64,000 nt of DNA from Actinopolymorpha alba DSM 45243 (GTDB taxonomy: Bacteria; Actinomycetota; Actinomycetes; Propionibacteriales; Actinopolymorphaceae): positions 62,001 to 126,000 of the forward strand of contig NZ_KB892746.1 in NCBI RefSeq assembly GCF_000373925.1, read 5' to 3'. The first letter of the stretch is position 1. Each line of letters opens with the position of its first letter. This document shows positions 1 to 8,158 of this stretch, in pieces. A program made the translations under genes and the position numbers. Below the pieces are notes generated by a model. The model saw only the letters and a list, made by a program, of their open reading frames with translations. It made no database searches and was not told the DNA's origin.

Positions 1-3000
1 GCCCGCGACGCCGCCGTCGCGAACGCCGATCCCCTTGTCAGCAAAGGCGACGACTGGCTCTGGAAGCTGGTCACCGGCCAGGGCGTGCCGCGCAGCTACG
101 CGGTGAACCAGGACCTCGGCTCTCCCATCACCGGCAAGGACATCTACCGGTTCGGCAACTACCCGTGGCTCGCCGACCCGATCAACCAGCCGTGGAAACT
201 GATCGACCCGTCGGTGCCGGAGGACTCCGGGCTGCCGCGGATCTACCCGACCAACGACTTCGGCGCCTTCTACGCGAGCGGTCTCGACGAGCACGGCAAC
301 TTCGACCGGGCGCGCGCCGACCGCAGCCTGCTCGTCAACGAGCTGTACCCGGAGAAGGGCCCGACGTGGGGTGTCGACGACGGCTTCGGCTGGGTCGATG
401 GCAACGGTGCCAAGTGGACGTTCGTCCCGTACTACAACCACTGGTGGGTGTGGTACGGCGCGACGGCGCCTATGTACTACGGCCTGCCCGCACTGCGCGA
501 CGCCTTCCTCACTACCGGGGATCTCAAGTACGCCCGCGCCGGGCTGATCCTGCTCGACCGGATCGCCGACGTGTACCCGTCGATGGACACCGCGCCGTAC
601 AAGCGATCGGAGGGTTACTTCCATTCCGATGGCTTGAGTGGCAAGGGAAAGGTCGTCGGCTGCATCTGGGAGACCGGGATCTCGCAGGGGATCTGCGACG
701 CCTACGACGCCTTCTTTCCGGCGATCGCGAACACCGACGAAGCCAACGTGGTGCCGTTCTTGTCGGAGAAGGCCGGCCAGTACGGGCTCGCCCCGAAAGA
801 CTCGCCGGCCGCGATCCGCGTGAACATCGAGAACGGCATCCTGCGGCAGGTGTACCCGAACGTGCAAGCCGGGAAGATCCGCGGCAACTTCGGCATGCAC
901 CAGCGGTCGATCACCGTCGCCGGTGTGGTGCTGGACGCCCCGGCCGAGACGAAGGAGTGGATCGACTTCGTCTTCAAGACCGGCGGCGTGGGGCCCGCAC
1001 CCGAGTATCGGGTGTCAGGCGGCGACGTGTACCGCACCCTTGTGGACGTCGTGGACCGCGATGGCATGGGCAACGAGGCTTCGCCGGGATACAACCGGCT
1101 GTGGATCGGCCACATCCGCGGCATCGCCGACGTCCTCGACGGGTACTCCGGTTACCCCGCAGCAGACCTGTACGACCACCCGAAGTTCCGGAAGATGTTC
1201 CAGGGCATGCACCCGCTGGTGATGCTGGGCGCCTACGTGCCGCAGATCGGCGACACCGGTTCGACTGGCAAGCCCGGCCTGTTCGGCTCCCCAAACGAGT
1301 TCTTCTACTTCTTCGAGAAGTTCGGCCTTCCTGAGTACGCCCAGATGGCCTACCTGATGAACGGCAACAGCGCCGACAACCTCTACGGCAACCTCTTCAG
1401 CCCGGACGTTCCCGGTATCCAGCAACGGATCCGCGACGTGATCGCCAAGCACGGCACGTGGCAGCCTCCCAGCGAGAACCTCACCGGGTACGGCCTCGCC
1501 ATGCTCCGGAACGGCACCGGGAGCAAGGTGCGCGACCTGTGGGTGTACTACGGCCGCACCACCGGGCACGGCGACTTCGACGCCCTCAACCTCGGCATGC
1601 ACGGCTTCGGCGTGGACCTGTTGCCGGACCTCGGATATCCGGAGTTCGCCGACACCAGCATCCGCACGCAGGAGTGGAACCAGAACACCATCGCCCACAA
1701 CACGGTGGTGGTCGACAAGAAGCCGCAGGCTGGCCAATGGGTCGGCACGCCGCACGGATTCGCGGCCGGTGACCGCGTACAGGTGTGCGACACCTCGGCG
1801 CCGGTGGCATATATCCAGACCAGCACCTACCGGCGGTTGTCGGCGATGGTGAAGGTCGACGACACGAACTTCTACGCGGTGGACGTCTTCCGCGTCGTCG
1901 GCGGCACCGACCACCACTTCTCGTTCCACGCCGCGGAAGGCCCCGCAACGGCCGAAGGGCTCACGCTGGTCGAACAGCCAACGGGGACCTACGCCGGCCC
2001 GAACGTACCCATGCCATCGGACGACGCCCCGTACCGCAGCAACGCCAGCGGCTTCGACTGGTTGGACAAGGTGTCCCGCGACACCAACCCCACCGGACCG
2101 TTCAGCGTGGACTGGAAGGTCAGCGACACCTGGGGGGTGCACGACCCCGACCCGAACCTCCACGTGCGGCTCACCATGCTGTCTGATGTGGACGATGTGG
2201 CGATCTGTGACGGCACGCCGCCCCGTAACAAGCCGGGCAACCCGGCGAAGCTGCGGTACCTCATCGCCCACCGGCAGGCCCCCGCGGGCCAGCAGCTCAC
2301 CAGCCAGTTCGTCTCGCTCGTCGAGCCGTACGTCGACCGTCGGGTGGTGCGATCCGTCTCGGCGGTGCCGGTGCGGGCCATCGACGGCACGATCGCCCCG
2401 CATGAGGTGGCCGCGGTACGCGTGGAGCTGACCAACGGCCGCGTCGACCACATCGTCAACTCGCTTCGGACTGACGTGATGTTGAAGGTCGATCTCGGCA
2501 ACAGCAAGGAGCTCATGTTCCGCGGTTCGTTCGGGGTGTACTCCACCCGCGGTGGCGAGCCGGAGTACGCGTGGACCCACGGGGCGAGCTTCCTCGGCCC
2601 GCTGCCACAGATGCAGGGCCCAGCCGCCGCGACCGGTACGCTGCGGGACTTCACCCGCGACCTGTCGGTCAGCAACCAGCTCACCGTCAAGCTCGACGGT
2701 GAAGTCCCGGCCAAGATGAAGCTCGACGGCAGCTACGCCTACGTCACCGTGCCCCACTCCACGTACGCAACGATCGTGTACCCGTCCAGGACTCCGTCGA
2801 AGGCGGGGGACTTCGGGGCGCTCCGCCAGCAGATCACCGTCAACCAGACGGACTCTCATCAGCTGTCCGTCAAATTGAACGACGACTTCGCGGGAGCCAC
2901 CGCCGGCTACCACTTCATGCAGGTGCTGATCGACGGTGCGGTCGTGGCCGAGCGGGACGTCGCCGGTCCAAGCCAGTGGCAGGAACTCACCGCCGATGTC

Positions 3001-3411
3001 ACCGGACAGCTGGCGGGCAAGACCACCGCGGTACTCACGTTGCGTCTGATCAGCAAGAGGGGCGTCGGCAACTTCGGTGTCACCGCGATGTTCGACGACG
3101 TGGCAATCTCGGGAACCAGCATCGAGAACGGCGACTTCGAGGACACGACCTCCCCTGCCTGGCGGCCGGAGTCGAACTCAGCGAGCTTCGCCATCAACCC
3201 GCGAACCACCGCCGACGGCAACGCGCGCAACGCCGTCTATCGCATCCGCAGTGCGCGCTTCACCGACGACACCACGGCGGTGCTCGACATCGGCGACATC
3301 ACCACGACCCGCGGTTACGCCGACCCGAACGACTTCAGCAAGGGCTTCCGCTACGACGTGGTAGCCGGCGGCACAGTCAGCATTCCCTTCACCCGGAAAT
3401 GGCAGTCGTGA
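1..3411 (+). CDS. Heparinase II/III family protein (5' end outside window)
   Basis: The frame is open from the first base; a GTG at 85 is the first start-like codon but conserved-looking sequence precedes it, so the N-terminus and any signal peptide lie upstream. At least 1136 residues are present. The central part is aromatic-rich (YYNHWWVWYG near nt 432-461), as in the alpha/alpha barrel of heparinase II/III and alginate lyases, and is followed by the C-terminal-domain signature HNTVVVD (about nt 1696-1716). The family cleaves uronic-acid polysaccharides by beta-elimination; the substrate cannot be read from the sequence. The last roughly 250 residues (MQVLIDGAVVAERDVAG, then SIENGDFE) look like a jelly-roll carbohydrate-binding tail. 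Probably secreted. No partner gene in the window is on its strand next to it. Confidence 0.8.
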   Translation, partial: ARDAAVANADPLVSKGDDWLWKLVTGQGVPRSYAVNQDLGSPITGKDIYRFGNYPWLADPINQPWKLIDPSVPEDSGLPRIYPTNDFGAFYASGLDEHGNFDRARADRSLLVNELYPEKGPTWGVDDGFGWVDGNGAKWTFVPYYNHWWVWYGATAPMYYGLPALRDAFLTTGDLKYARAGLILLDRIADVYPSMDTAPYKRSEGYFHSDGLSGKGKVVGCIWETGISQGICDAYDAFFPAIANTDEANVVPFLSEKAGQYGLAPKDSPAAIRVNIENGILRQVYPNVQAGKIRGNFGMHQRSITVAGVVLDAPAETKEWIDFVFKTGGVGPAPEYRVSGGDVYRTLVDVVDRDGMGNEASPGYNRLWIGHIRGIADVLDGYSGYPAADLYDHPKFRKMFQGMHPLVMLGAYVPQIGDTGSTGKPGLFGSPNEFFYFFEKFGLPEYAQMAYLMNGNSADNLYGNLFSPDVPGIQQRIRDVIAKHGTWQPPSENLTGYGLAMLRNGTGSKVRDLWVYYGRTTGHGDFDALNLGMHGFGVDLLPDLGYPEFADTSIRTQEWNQNTIAHNTVVVDKKPQAGQWVGTPHGFAAGDRVQVCDTSAPVAYIQTSTYRRLSAMVKVDDTNFYAVDVFRVVGGTDHHFSFHAAEGPATAEGLTLVEQPTGTYAGPNVPMPSDDAPYRSNASGFDWLDKVSRDTNPTGPFSVDWKVSDTWGVHDPDPNLHVRLTMLSDVDDVAICDGTPPRNKPGNPAKLRYLIAHRQAPAGQQLTSQFVSLVEPYVDRRVVRSVSAVPVRAIDGTIAPHEVAAVRVELTNGRVDHIVNSLRTDVMLKVDLGNSKELMFRGSFGVYSTRGGEPEYAWTHGASFLGPLPQMQGPAAATGTLRDFTRDLSVSNQLTVKLDGEVPAKMKLDGSYAYVTVPHSTYATIVYPSRTPSKAGDFGALRQQITVNQTDSHQLSVKLNDDFAGATAGYHFMQVLIDGAVVAERDVAGPSQWQELTADVTGQLAGKTTAVLTLRLISKRGVGNFGVTAMFDDVAISGTSIENGDFEDTTSPAWRPESNSASFAINPRTTADGNARNAVYRIRSARFTDDTTAVLDIGDITTTRGYADPNDFSKGFRYDVVAGGTVSIPFTRKWQS

Positions 3412-3484
3412 CTCTCGCTGGATAGCTCACAAAGATCCCGCCGGCCAGGCTCTCCCGCCGACGCCGCCAACAGCTCAGACACCA

Positions 3485-4039
3485 CTACTCGAGATGGACA
3501 GCCGGCTCGAACCTGGCCCGCACGGGTGGATCACCGAATCCGACCTCGCTCACCAGTCGTGTCACGATCTGTTCTTCGCTCTCGTCGGCGGTGATGATCG
3601 ACTCGTCGACGAAGCCGAGCAGATCGCGACGGTGATACCACTCGCGCAGTTTCTCCGGGCTGACGGTGACCAGCGATTTGGTCTGGTGCCGACGCTGCGT
3701 CTCCTCCAACTGGATGTCGAAGTAGTAGTGCTTGGTCACGCCCGCGTGATCATCTGTGAGTCGCCGGAGCATCTCACCGTACCGTTCCGCACCGAAGATA
3801 CCGTCGGCGATCACGTGGTAGCCGGCGTCGAGGGCGTACCGAGCAGTCATGTCGATCAGTCCGATGTTCGGAAGGCCAGGCCGGTCGTGCTCCCGGAGCA
3901 CCGTACGGCGCAGGTAGTCCTGCTCGACCCAGGCGACACCACGCCCGAGGCGCTCCCGCAGACGTTTCGCGATTGTCGACTTGCCCGAGGCGGAGTTGCC
4001 ACGGAGGATCACCAATCGGGTTTGCGGGTTGCCGACCAT
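3485..4039 (-). CDS. P-loop kinase-like ATPase (AAA_33 / zeta-toxin-like fold)
   Basis: A 184-residue protein with a Walker A motif GNSASGKST (residues 14-22), then an Asp-rich segment (WVEQDYLRR) and an Arg-rich lid region (LEETQRRHQ). This is the layout of small nucleotide-dependent phosphotransferases such as chloramphenicol phosphotransferase, zeta-like kinases and gluconate kinase-like proteins. I chose the ATG at 4039 because the family usually starts a few residues before the first beta strand (RLVILRG); the open frame continues to 4171 but that part is low complexity and overlaps the tRNA remnant. No antitoxin-like gene is adjacent, so a zeta-toxin role is not supported. The substrate is unknown. 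Confidence 0.7.
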   Translation of the reverse strand: MVGNPQTRLVILRGNSASGKSTIAKRLRERLGRGVAWVEQDYLRRTVLREHDRPGLPNIGLIDMTARYALDAGYHVIADGIFGAERYGEMLRRLTDDHAGVTKHYYFDIQLEETQRRHQTKSLVTVSPEKLREWYHRRDLLGFVDESIITADESEEQIVTRLVSEVGFGDPPVRARFEPAVHLE

Positions 4040-4165
4040 GGCGAGACGATAACCCGAGGGTCCGGCAGGCCATGAACGGGCCATTAGCCGAGGACGACGA
4101 AGGGCACTCCAGGCCGCTCCAGCCTCACGTCCGCGCCGGAGATCGCCCTCTAGGACGCCGTAGGC

Positions 4166-4183
4166 GTACATTTCCCAAGCTGA
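4166..4183 (+). repeat. att-like repeat copy 1 (tRNA-Gly anticodon region)
   Basis: The 18 bases gtacatttcccaagctga match the copy at 7400-7417 with one mismatch. The last 13 bases are the anticodon loop and 3' stem of tRNA-Gly(CCC). The first bases are not tRNA sequence but are shared by both copies, so the shared segment extends from outside the tRNA into it. Confidence 0.5.
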
Positions 4184-4211
4184 GTGGGGGTTCGATTCCC
4201 CTCACCCGCTC
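4171..4211 (+). other. 3' half of a tRNA-Gly(CCC) gene (remnant)
   Basis: The bases read as an anticodon loop with CCC (ttCCCaa), the 3' anticodon stem gctga, a T arm (ggggg-ttcgatt-cccct) and the acceptor 3' strand CACCCGC plus discriminator T, which is the tRNA-Gly acceptor sequence. There is no matching D arm or 5' acceptor strand upstream, and only two bases separate the anticodon and T stems, so this is not a functional gene. Displaced tRNA 3' ends of this kind are typical of the far end of an element integrated at a tRNA gene. Confidence 0.7.
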
Positions 4212-4271
4212 CCACGGACCTGTACGAGATCAAGGTTGAAGTGGGGATTGACCGGTAGGTACGGTCTCCGC

Positions 4272-4673
4272 ATGACACGACCGCGGATGCAGATTGGGGC
4301 CGTCACGATCACAGCACCACCGGCTCCGCACGCCCCGGAGCTGGCCAGGTTTTATGAGCGACTCCTTGGCTGGCGGATCGTCGATGAAGGGCCGAAGGGC
4401 GGTTGGGTCCAGCTCCACCCGCCCGAGGGCGAGACGGGGCGGACGCTGCTCGGCATCAACATCGAGTCTGACCAGGACCACGAGCGGCCTGTCTGGCCAA
4501 GCATGCCCGGCGGTCAGAACGCGACGATGCACCTCGACATAGGCGTAGATGACCTGGACGAGGCGGTCGCGTGGGCACTCCAGGCAGGCGCGAGTCTCGC
4601 GGAACACCAGCCGCAGGAGCATGTCCGGGTCATGCTTGACCCCGCCGGTAACCCCTTCTGCTTGTGCTGCTGA
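4272..4673 (+). CDS. VOC (glyoxalase/bleomycin-resistance) family protein
   Basis: A 133-residue single-module VOC protein. The N-terminal half holds the first beta-alpha-beta unit (ELARFYERLLGWRIVDEG) and the C-terminal half ends in the usual VOC finish (MLDPAGNPFCLC). The start ATG 4272 fits the family length; an upstream start at 4236 would add 12 residues without similarity. Members bind metals and catalyse isomerase, dioxygenase or resistance reactions; no function can be assigned from this sequence. It sits just after the tRNA remnant on the same strand. Confidence 0.75.
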   Translation: MTRPRMQIGAVTITAPPAPHAPELARFYERLLGWRIVDEGPKGGWVQLHPPEGETGRTLLGINIESDQDHERPVWPSMPGGQNATMHLDIGVDDLDEAVAWALQAGASLAEHQPQEHVRVMLDPAGNPFCLCC

Positions 4674-4735
4674 CCTCCCCTCGATCCCAGAAGGCGCGCT
4701 AGTCAGTGCCAAGCGCGGGCCATGCGCCGCCGGAC

Positions 4736-5359
4736 TTAGTTCAGGTGGCGGGTCTCGTTCAATTGGGCGATCTGGTGGCTGTAGTTTCGGTCGTCCTTGC
4801 GCAAGTGCGTGATTCCACCTGAGGAAACGCGGAATTGGACACGGCCCGATGCCTCCAAGGGCATACCAATCCAGGCTGCTAGGAGGAGGGTGACGGTACC
4901 TCCGTGTGTCACAACTACGTGATTCTCCATCGAGGAGTGTTGGATCCGATCCATCGCCGCATACGCCCTTACGGCAAGGTCCATCCGTGTCTCTGCACCG
5001 TCTACACCTTCGTCGTGCCGTAGCCGCTCGCCGAACTCCGGAATTGGGATGCGGCGTTCTTCGAGCCAAGCCTTGGGTCGGCCACCCGCCTCGCCGTACG
5101 ACTTCTCCCGCAGGTCTGGATCCAACTTCACGCCGCCGCCGATCCGCTTGACGATGACCTCTGCGGTCCGTTGCGCGCGGCGCAGGTCGGATGTGATCGT
5201 CTCGACCTCGGCGTCGCTGAGGCGCTCAGACAGTGCTTCGGCGATCGAATCAGCCTGTCGCATCCCTCGCTCGGTCAGATCGGAGTCGAACCACCCGCCG
5301 ACGAGTCCGTCTACGTGGTGGGTTGCCTCCGGATGTGTGACGACATAGATGTTCTTCAC
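4736..5359 (-). CDS. Histidine phosphatase superfamily protein with atypical active-site start
   Basis: A 207-residue protein of the phosphoglycerate-mutase-like fold. The second catalytic His is clear (VVVTHGGTV), as are the LTERGMRQA segment and the region with the phosphate-binding Arg (TSDLRRAQRTAE). The first motif, RHG in most members, reads THPEATHH here: the His is kept but the flanking Arg is Thr and the Gly is Pro. The Arg normally contacts phosphate, so the substrate or activity may differ. It is transcribed alone toward the VOC gene. Its base composition is less GC-rich than that of neighbouring genes. Confidence 0.75.
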   Translation of the reverse strand: MKNIYVVTHPEATHHVDGLVGGWFDSDLTERGMRQADSIAEALSERLSDAEVETITSDLRRAQRTAEVIVKRIGGGVKLDPDLREKSYGEAGGRPKAWLEERRIPIPEFGERLRHDEGVDGAETRMDLAVRAYAAMDRIQHSSMENHVVVTHGGTVTLLLAAWIGMPLEASGRVQFRVSSGGITHLRKDDRNYSHQIAQLNETRHLN

Positions 5360-5577
5360 TGTGACCTCGGAGACCTCGTGTGGACGCTGCAGATGGTGCG
5401 GCTGTGACGTGTATCGAGGCTAAGGGGTCGGGGCGCCCGCACCCTCATCACGAGTAGGAGCGAGCCATCACGGGAAGCCTCAGTCTCAGTTCCCGTCTCA
5501 TTCATCTGTGTTCGCAACCGTTCGGGCACGATCTGGGAGGTCATAGCTCACGCGTCCCTGCGCCTAGATGATCACTA

Positions 5578-5979
5578 GTGAACTGCGCGCTCGCGGAGGT
5601 CGCGACCGAACGGTGGGGCGAACGGACCGGCTCGTTCGGCCGCGCCTGGACCCTGTTCGAGGCACGCGCCGAACGGCACGACGGCCGTGCCCTGTCCGAC
5701 TGCATCCTCGACGCCGCCCACACGTGAACGGTCGACCTCGAAGACGTTCCCGAGTGGCTCGCGGACCGGATCGACCTGTCGTACCAGGCCTGCCAGCTCG
5801 TCGGCGAGAACGTCACCCCCGAGCAGAACGCGAGGGACTACGTGCTCGCCTACGCCTCCTTGTACCGCGGCAGATTCCCCACCGCGCAACAGCGCTGGAT
5901 GCGACCCGATGCCGACCCCACCGACGCCGCGCGCCAGCTCGGAGACCTCATCGAGGAGCTGCGAGCACCTCGCGGATGA
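5578..5979 (+). pseudogene. Unknown gene interrupted by an in-frame TGA
   Basis: From GTG 5578 one frame reads NCALAEVATERWGERTGSF and continues with coding-like composition to TGA 5977-5979, except for a single internal TGA at about 5725-5727 (DAAHT-stop-TVDLEDVPEWLADR). The codon is one base from TGG, so a nonsense change of Trp is the simplest explanation. The product is not recognised; it would be a soluble acidic protein of about 133 residues. Its 3' end overlaps the 3' end of the convergent phosphotransferase gene by about 30 bases. Confidence 0.45.
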
Positions 5980-6853
5980 CGTGCCGCGCGTAGTTCGCCG
6001 TCGCCGGGTTGGCGTCCTTGTAGTACGGCAACACGATCAGCGCCTGGGACAGCACGCGCCCGCGGCCGCGGAGCCACGTCGCGTCGTCCACGTCCAGCGC
6101 CGCACGGAACTCGTCGCGGACGTTCGCGGGCAGCAGGTACCACACGGGGAACAGGTCGCACGCCGGATCGCCGACACCGCACGTCTCGAAGTCGAGCACC
6201 GCGGTCAGCCGGCCCTCCGCCGACACGAGCAGGTTGCTCGGCGTCAGGTCCGAGTGCACCCACACCTCGCGCCCGTCGTACGGCGCCGCGAGCGACTCCT
6301 CCCACGACGCCAGTGCTGCGCGAGTGTCGATCAGGCCGTCCAGCTCGCCGATCGCCTTCCGCGTCGAGGAGTCCATCGAGACCATCGGAGCGCGCGTCCG
6401 GCGCTCGCCCGGATACGCCGGCGGCCGGTCCGGCAGGTCGATCCGCCGGAACGCGTCGACGAACGCCGCGAGGTCCGTCGCCAGCCCACGCGGATCAACC
6501 AGCGCGTCGGGGGAGGGGTGCGTACCGGCGAGCCAGCGGTGGACGGACCACTCGCCCGGGAACGCGTCGGTGGGTGAGCCGATCGCCTCGACAGAAGGGA
6601 TGGTCACAGGCAGGAACGGCGCGAGTGCCGCGAGTTTCGCCTGCTCCCGTTGGACTACGTCGGTGCCCGCGGGCCAGAGCGACAGCCGTACGGACAGGTC
6701 GGAACCGAGGCGGTAGATCGCGTTGCACAGTCCACCGGAGTCGACCGGCTCCAGCGGCAACGCGGCCCACTGCGGGAACTGCGCGGCCACCAGCTCGCGG
6801 ACGAGCGGCGTGTCGATGTCGGCCTGGTCGGCGTGGATCTTGCGGGGACTCAC
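5948..6853 (-). CDS. Aminoglycoside/hydroxyurea-type phosphotransferase (APH) family protein
   Basis: A 301-residue kinase-like protein. The catalytic loop HSDLTPSN (His200, Asp202, Asn207) and the metal-binding segment VLDFETCGVGDP (Asp221) are intact, so it should be active. The N-lobe has a glycine-rich turn (DSGGLCNAIYRLG). The family phosphorylates antibiotics, sugars or other small molecules with ATP; the substrate is not predictable. It is transcribed alone; no co-oriented gene lies within 1 kb upstream. Confidence 0.8.
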   Translation of the reverse strand: MSPRKIHADQADIDTPLVRELVAAQFPQWAALPLEPVDSGGLCNAIYRLGSDLSVRLSLWPAGTDVVQREQAKLAALAPFLPVTIPSVEAIGSPTDAFPGEWSVHRWLAGTHPSPDALVDPRGLATDLAAFVDAFRRIDLPDRPPAYPGERRTRAPMVSMDSSTRKAIGELDGLIDTRAALASWEESLAAPYDGREVWVHSDLTPSNLLVSAEGRLTAVLDFETCGVGDPACDLFPVWYLLPANVRDEFRAALDVDDATWLRGRGRVLSQALIVLPYYKDANPATANYARHVIREVLAAPR

Positions 6854-7175
6854 GAGGGCCCATCCGAACGGTCGGACCCGTCCGCTGTCAACCCGGTTTC
6901 GGATCGAGTGGTCTCACGTGACGGAGCCCGATTGAACCACGCGTGCGGGCCTGACGCTGGATCGCACTGACCCGCCTACCCGACACCGGGTACCCGCCCC
7001 GGGTTCGTCGCACCGCGTTCGCGCAGGCTCGTGGACCGGATGGTCAGAACTCGGCCGTCGAAGCTCAGCACAGTGTGGCGGCCCTTGGCACTCGCGTGGA
7101 TCGGCACTCATTGGCTCATCGCCGCCTGCCTCTCCCGTGCGTGGGCCCTGTAGACCCCTGCTACACCCGGCCTGA

Positions 7176-7376
7176 CTCTCAGGCTACGTCCGTTACGACG
7201 GCGAGCACCTGGTCGACGACTTCCGGAGCTCGGACGAGGTGGTCGCGATCGAGTTGCCTGCCTCTTTGGAAGTGGGTCGGCGACTCGCGGCAGCCGGAGC
7301 CGTGCCATCCACGGGCCATGCGCCCAGGTATCGACAGGTCACGCCAGGACACTCGCGGCCGCCGACGTCGGGGTGA
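7176..7376 (+). pseudogene. Coding-like remnant, function unknown
   Basis: Between an in-frame TGA (7173-7175) and TGA 7374-7376 the frame reads GYVRYDGEHLVDDFRSSDE and then VVAIELPASLEVGRRLAAA, with plausible protein composition but no start codon at the left. It looks like the C-terminal end of a lost gene. No family is recognised. Confidence 0.25.
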
Positions 7377-7399
7377 ACCAGCCCCTGATGCCGGTGGAT

Positions 7400-7417
7400 G
7401 TACGTTTCCCAAGCTGA
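7400..7417 (+). repeat. att-like repeat copy 2
   Basis: gtacgtttcccaagctga, 17 of 18 bases identical to 4166-4183. Unlike copy 1 it is not followed by the tRNA T arm; the flanking bases (ccaaccgcg) are unrelated. Confidence 0.45.
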
Positions 7418-7490
7418 CCAACCGCGCGCCATCAGACCAGGTACGCCGAGGTCGCTCTAGGCCACCCATACCTTCCGCTCGGTGGAGAGA

Positions 7491-7690
7491 TCATTCGGCG
7501 GGTGGCGAACGGCTTTGGCAGGAACCGGCGGCTGCGGTGCCATCCAGCCGGCTGGTAAGCGCGTCGAGCACCCGGCGAACCATCACCAGGTCTTCGAGAT
7601 CTGAGACAGGCGCGGCGTTGCGCGCGATCCAGTCCAGTACCTGACCGGTACGCGGTGGAGGCGGTACGTTCCTACGTCCGCAACTGAAAG
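7491..7690 (-). pseudogene. Coding-like remnant on minus strand
   Basis: The minus frame ending at TGA 7493-7491 reads RTGQVLDWIARNAAPVSDLE and then DLVMVRRVLDALTSRLDG, an amphipathic helix-rich sequence, with no start codon in the right place. It resembles the C-terminus of a small helical protein; no family is recognised. Confidence 0.25.
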
Positions 7691-8158
7691 CAGCTGCGCT
7701 GGGCCAGCCGGCGTCGAAGATTCACCAACTGCGAGAGACTCAAGCAGAATACGGCAACGAGGAATTGCCAATACCTGTCGAGATCTGGGGCGACGACCAC
7801 GGGGGAGGTGGGCTGCGCCCTATGCGTTCCCCAATGACGCATTCCGAGGCGGAAAGGAGGCCTTTCGTGCGGTCGTTGATAAGGCGCCCGGTGCGGAACC
7901 CGGCGGTCGCTGCGTGGTGGATCTGCACTGCCAACGGCAGCAGCGTAAAGCTGTGGTGGTTGCCTTTTGCGGTTCGTCGCCGTCTGGTCTGGATGCCGAC
8001 TGAAGAACACCCCACTTCGGCTGAGGGCGTCTTACGCTGCGGCCTTCCTGATGCGGCGGGTGCGAACTCGTCAACGTTCCGGTACGACACCGAGCCGTCA
8101 CCTGGCCGTCGTCTTTCATTGCTGGAGAAAAGTCCCGACCGGCTCTAGCCTTCTCCGC

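Larger units (their letters stand above)
6854..8158. other. 1.3-kb region without an intact gene
   Basis: No frame here has a continuous coding signature with a recognisable domain. It contains the second att-like repeat (7400-7417), a plus-strand coding-like fragment (7176-7376) and a minus-strand fragment (about 7491-7690). Together with the tRNA remnant and the interrupted gene to the left, this looks like a decayed accessory region. Confidence 0.5.

Noticed and set aside
1015-2913. Open frame of 632 codons on the minus strand opposite the heparinase gene
   Set aside because: Composition is Arg/Val/Gly-rich with no domain, and it mirrors the plus-strand codons of a clearly conserved gene.
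3485-4039. Zeta toxin
   Set aside because: The Walker A fits many small kinases, and no epsilon-type antitoxin gene is adjacent.
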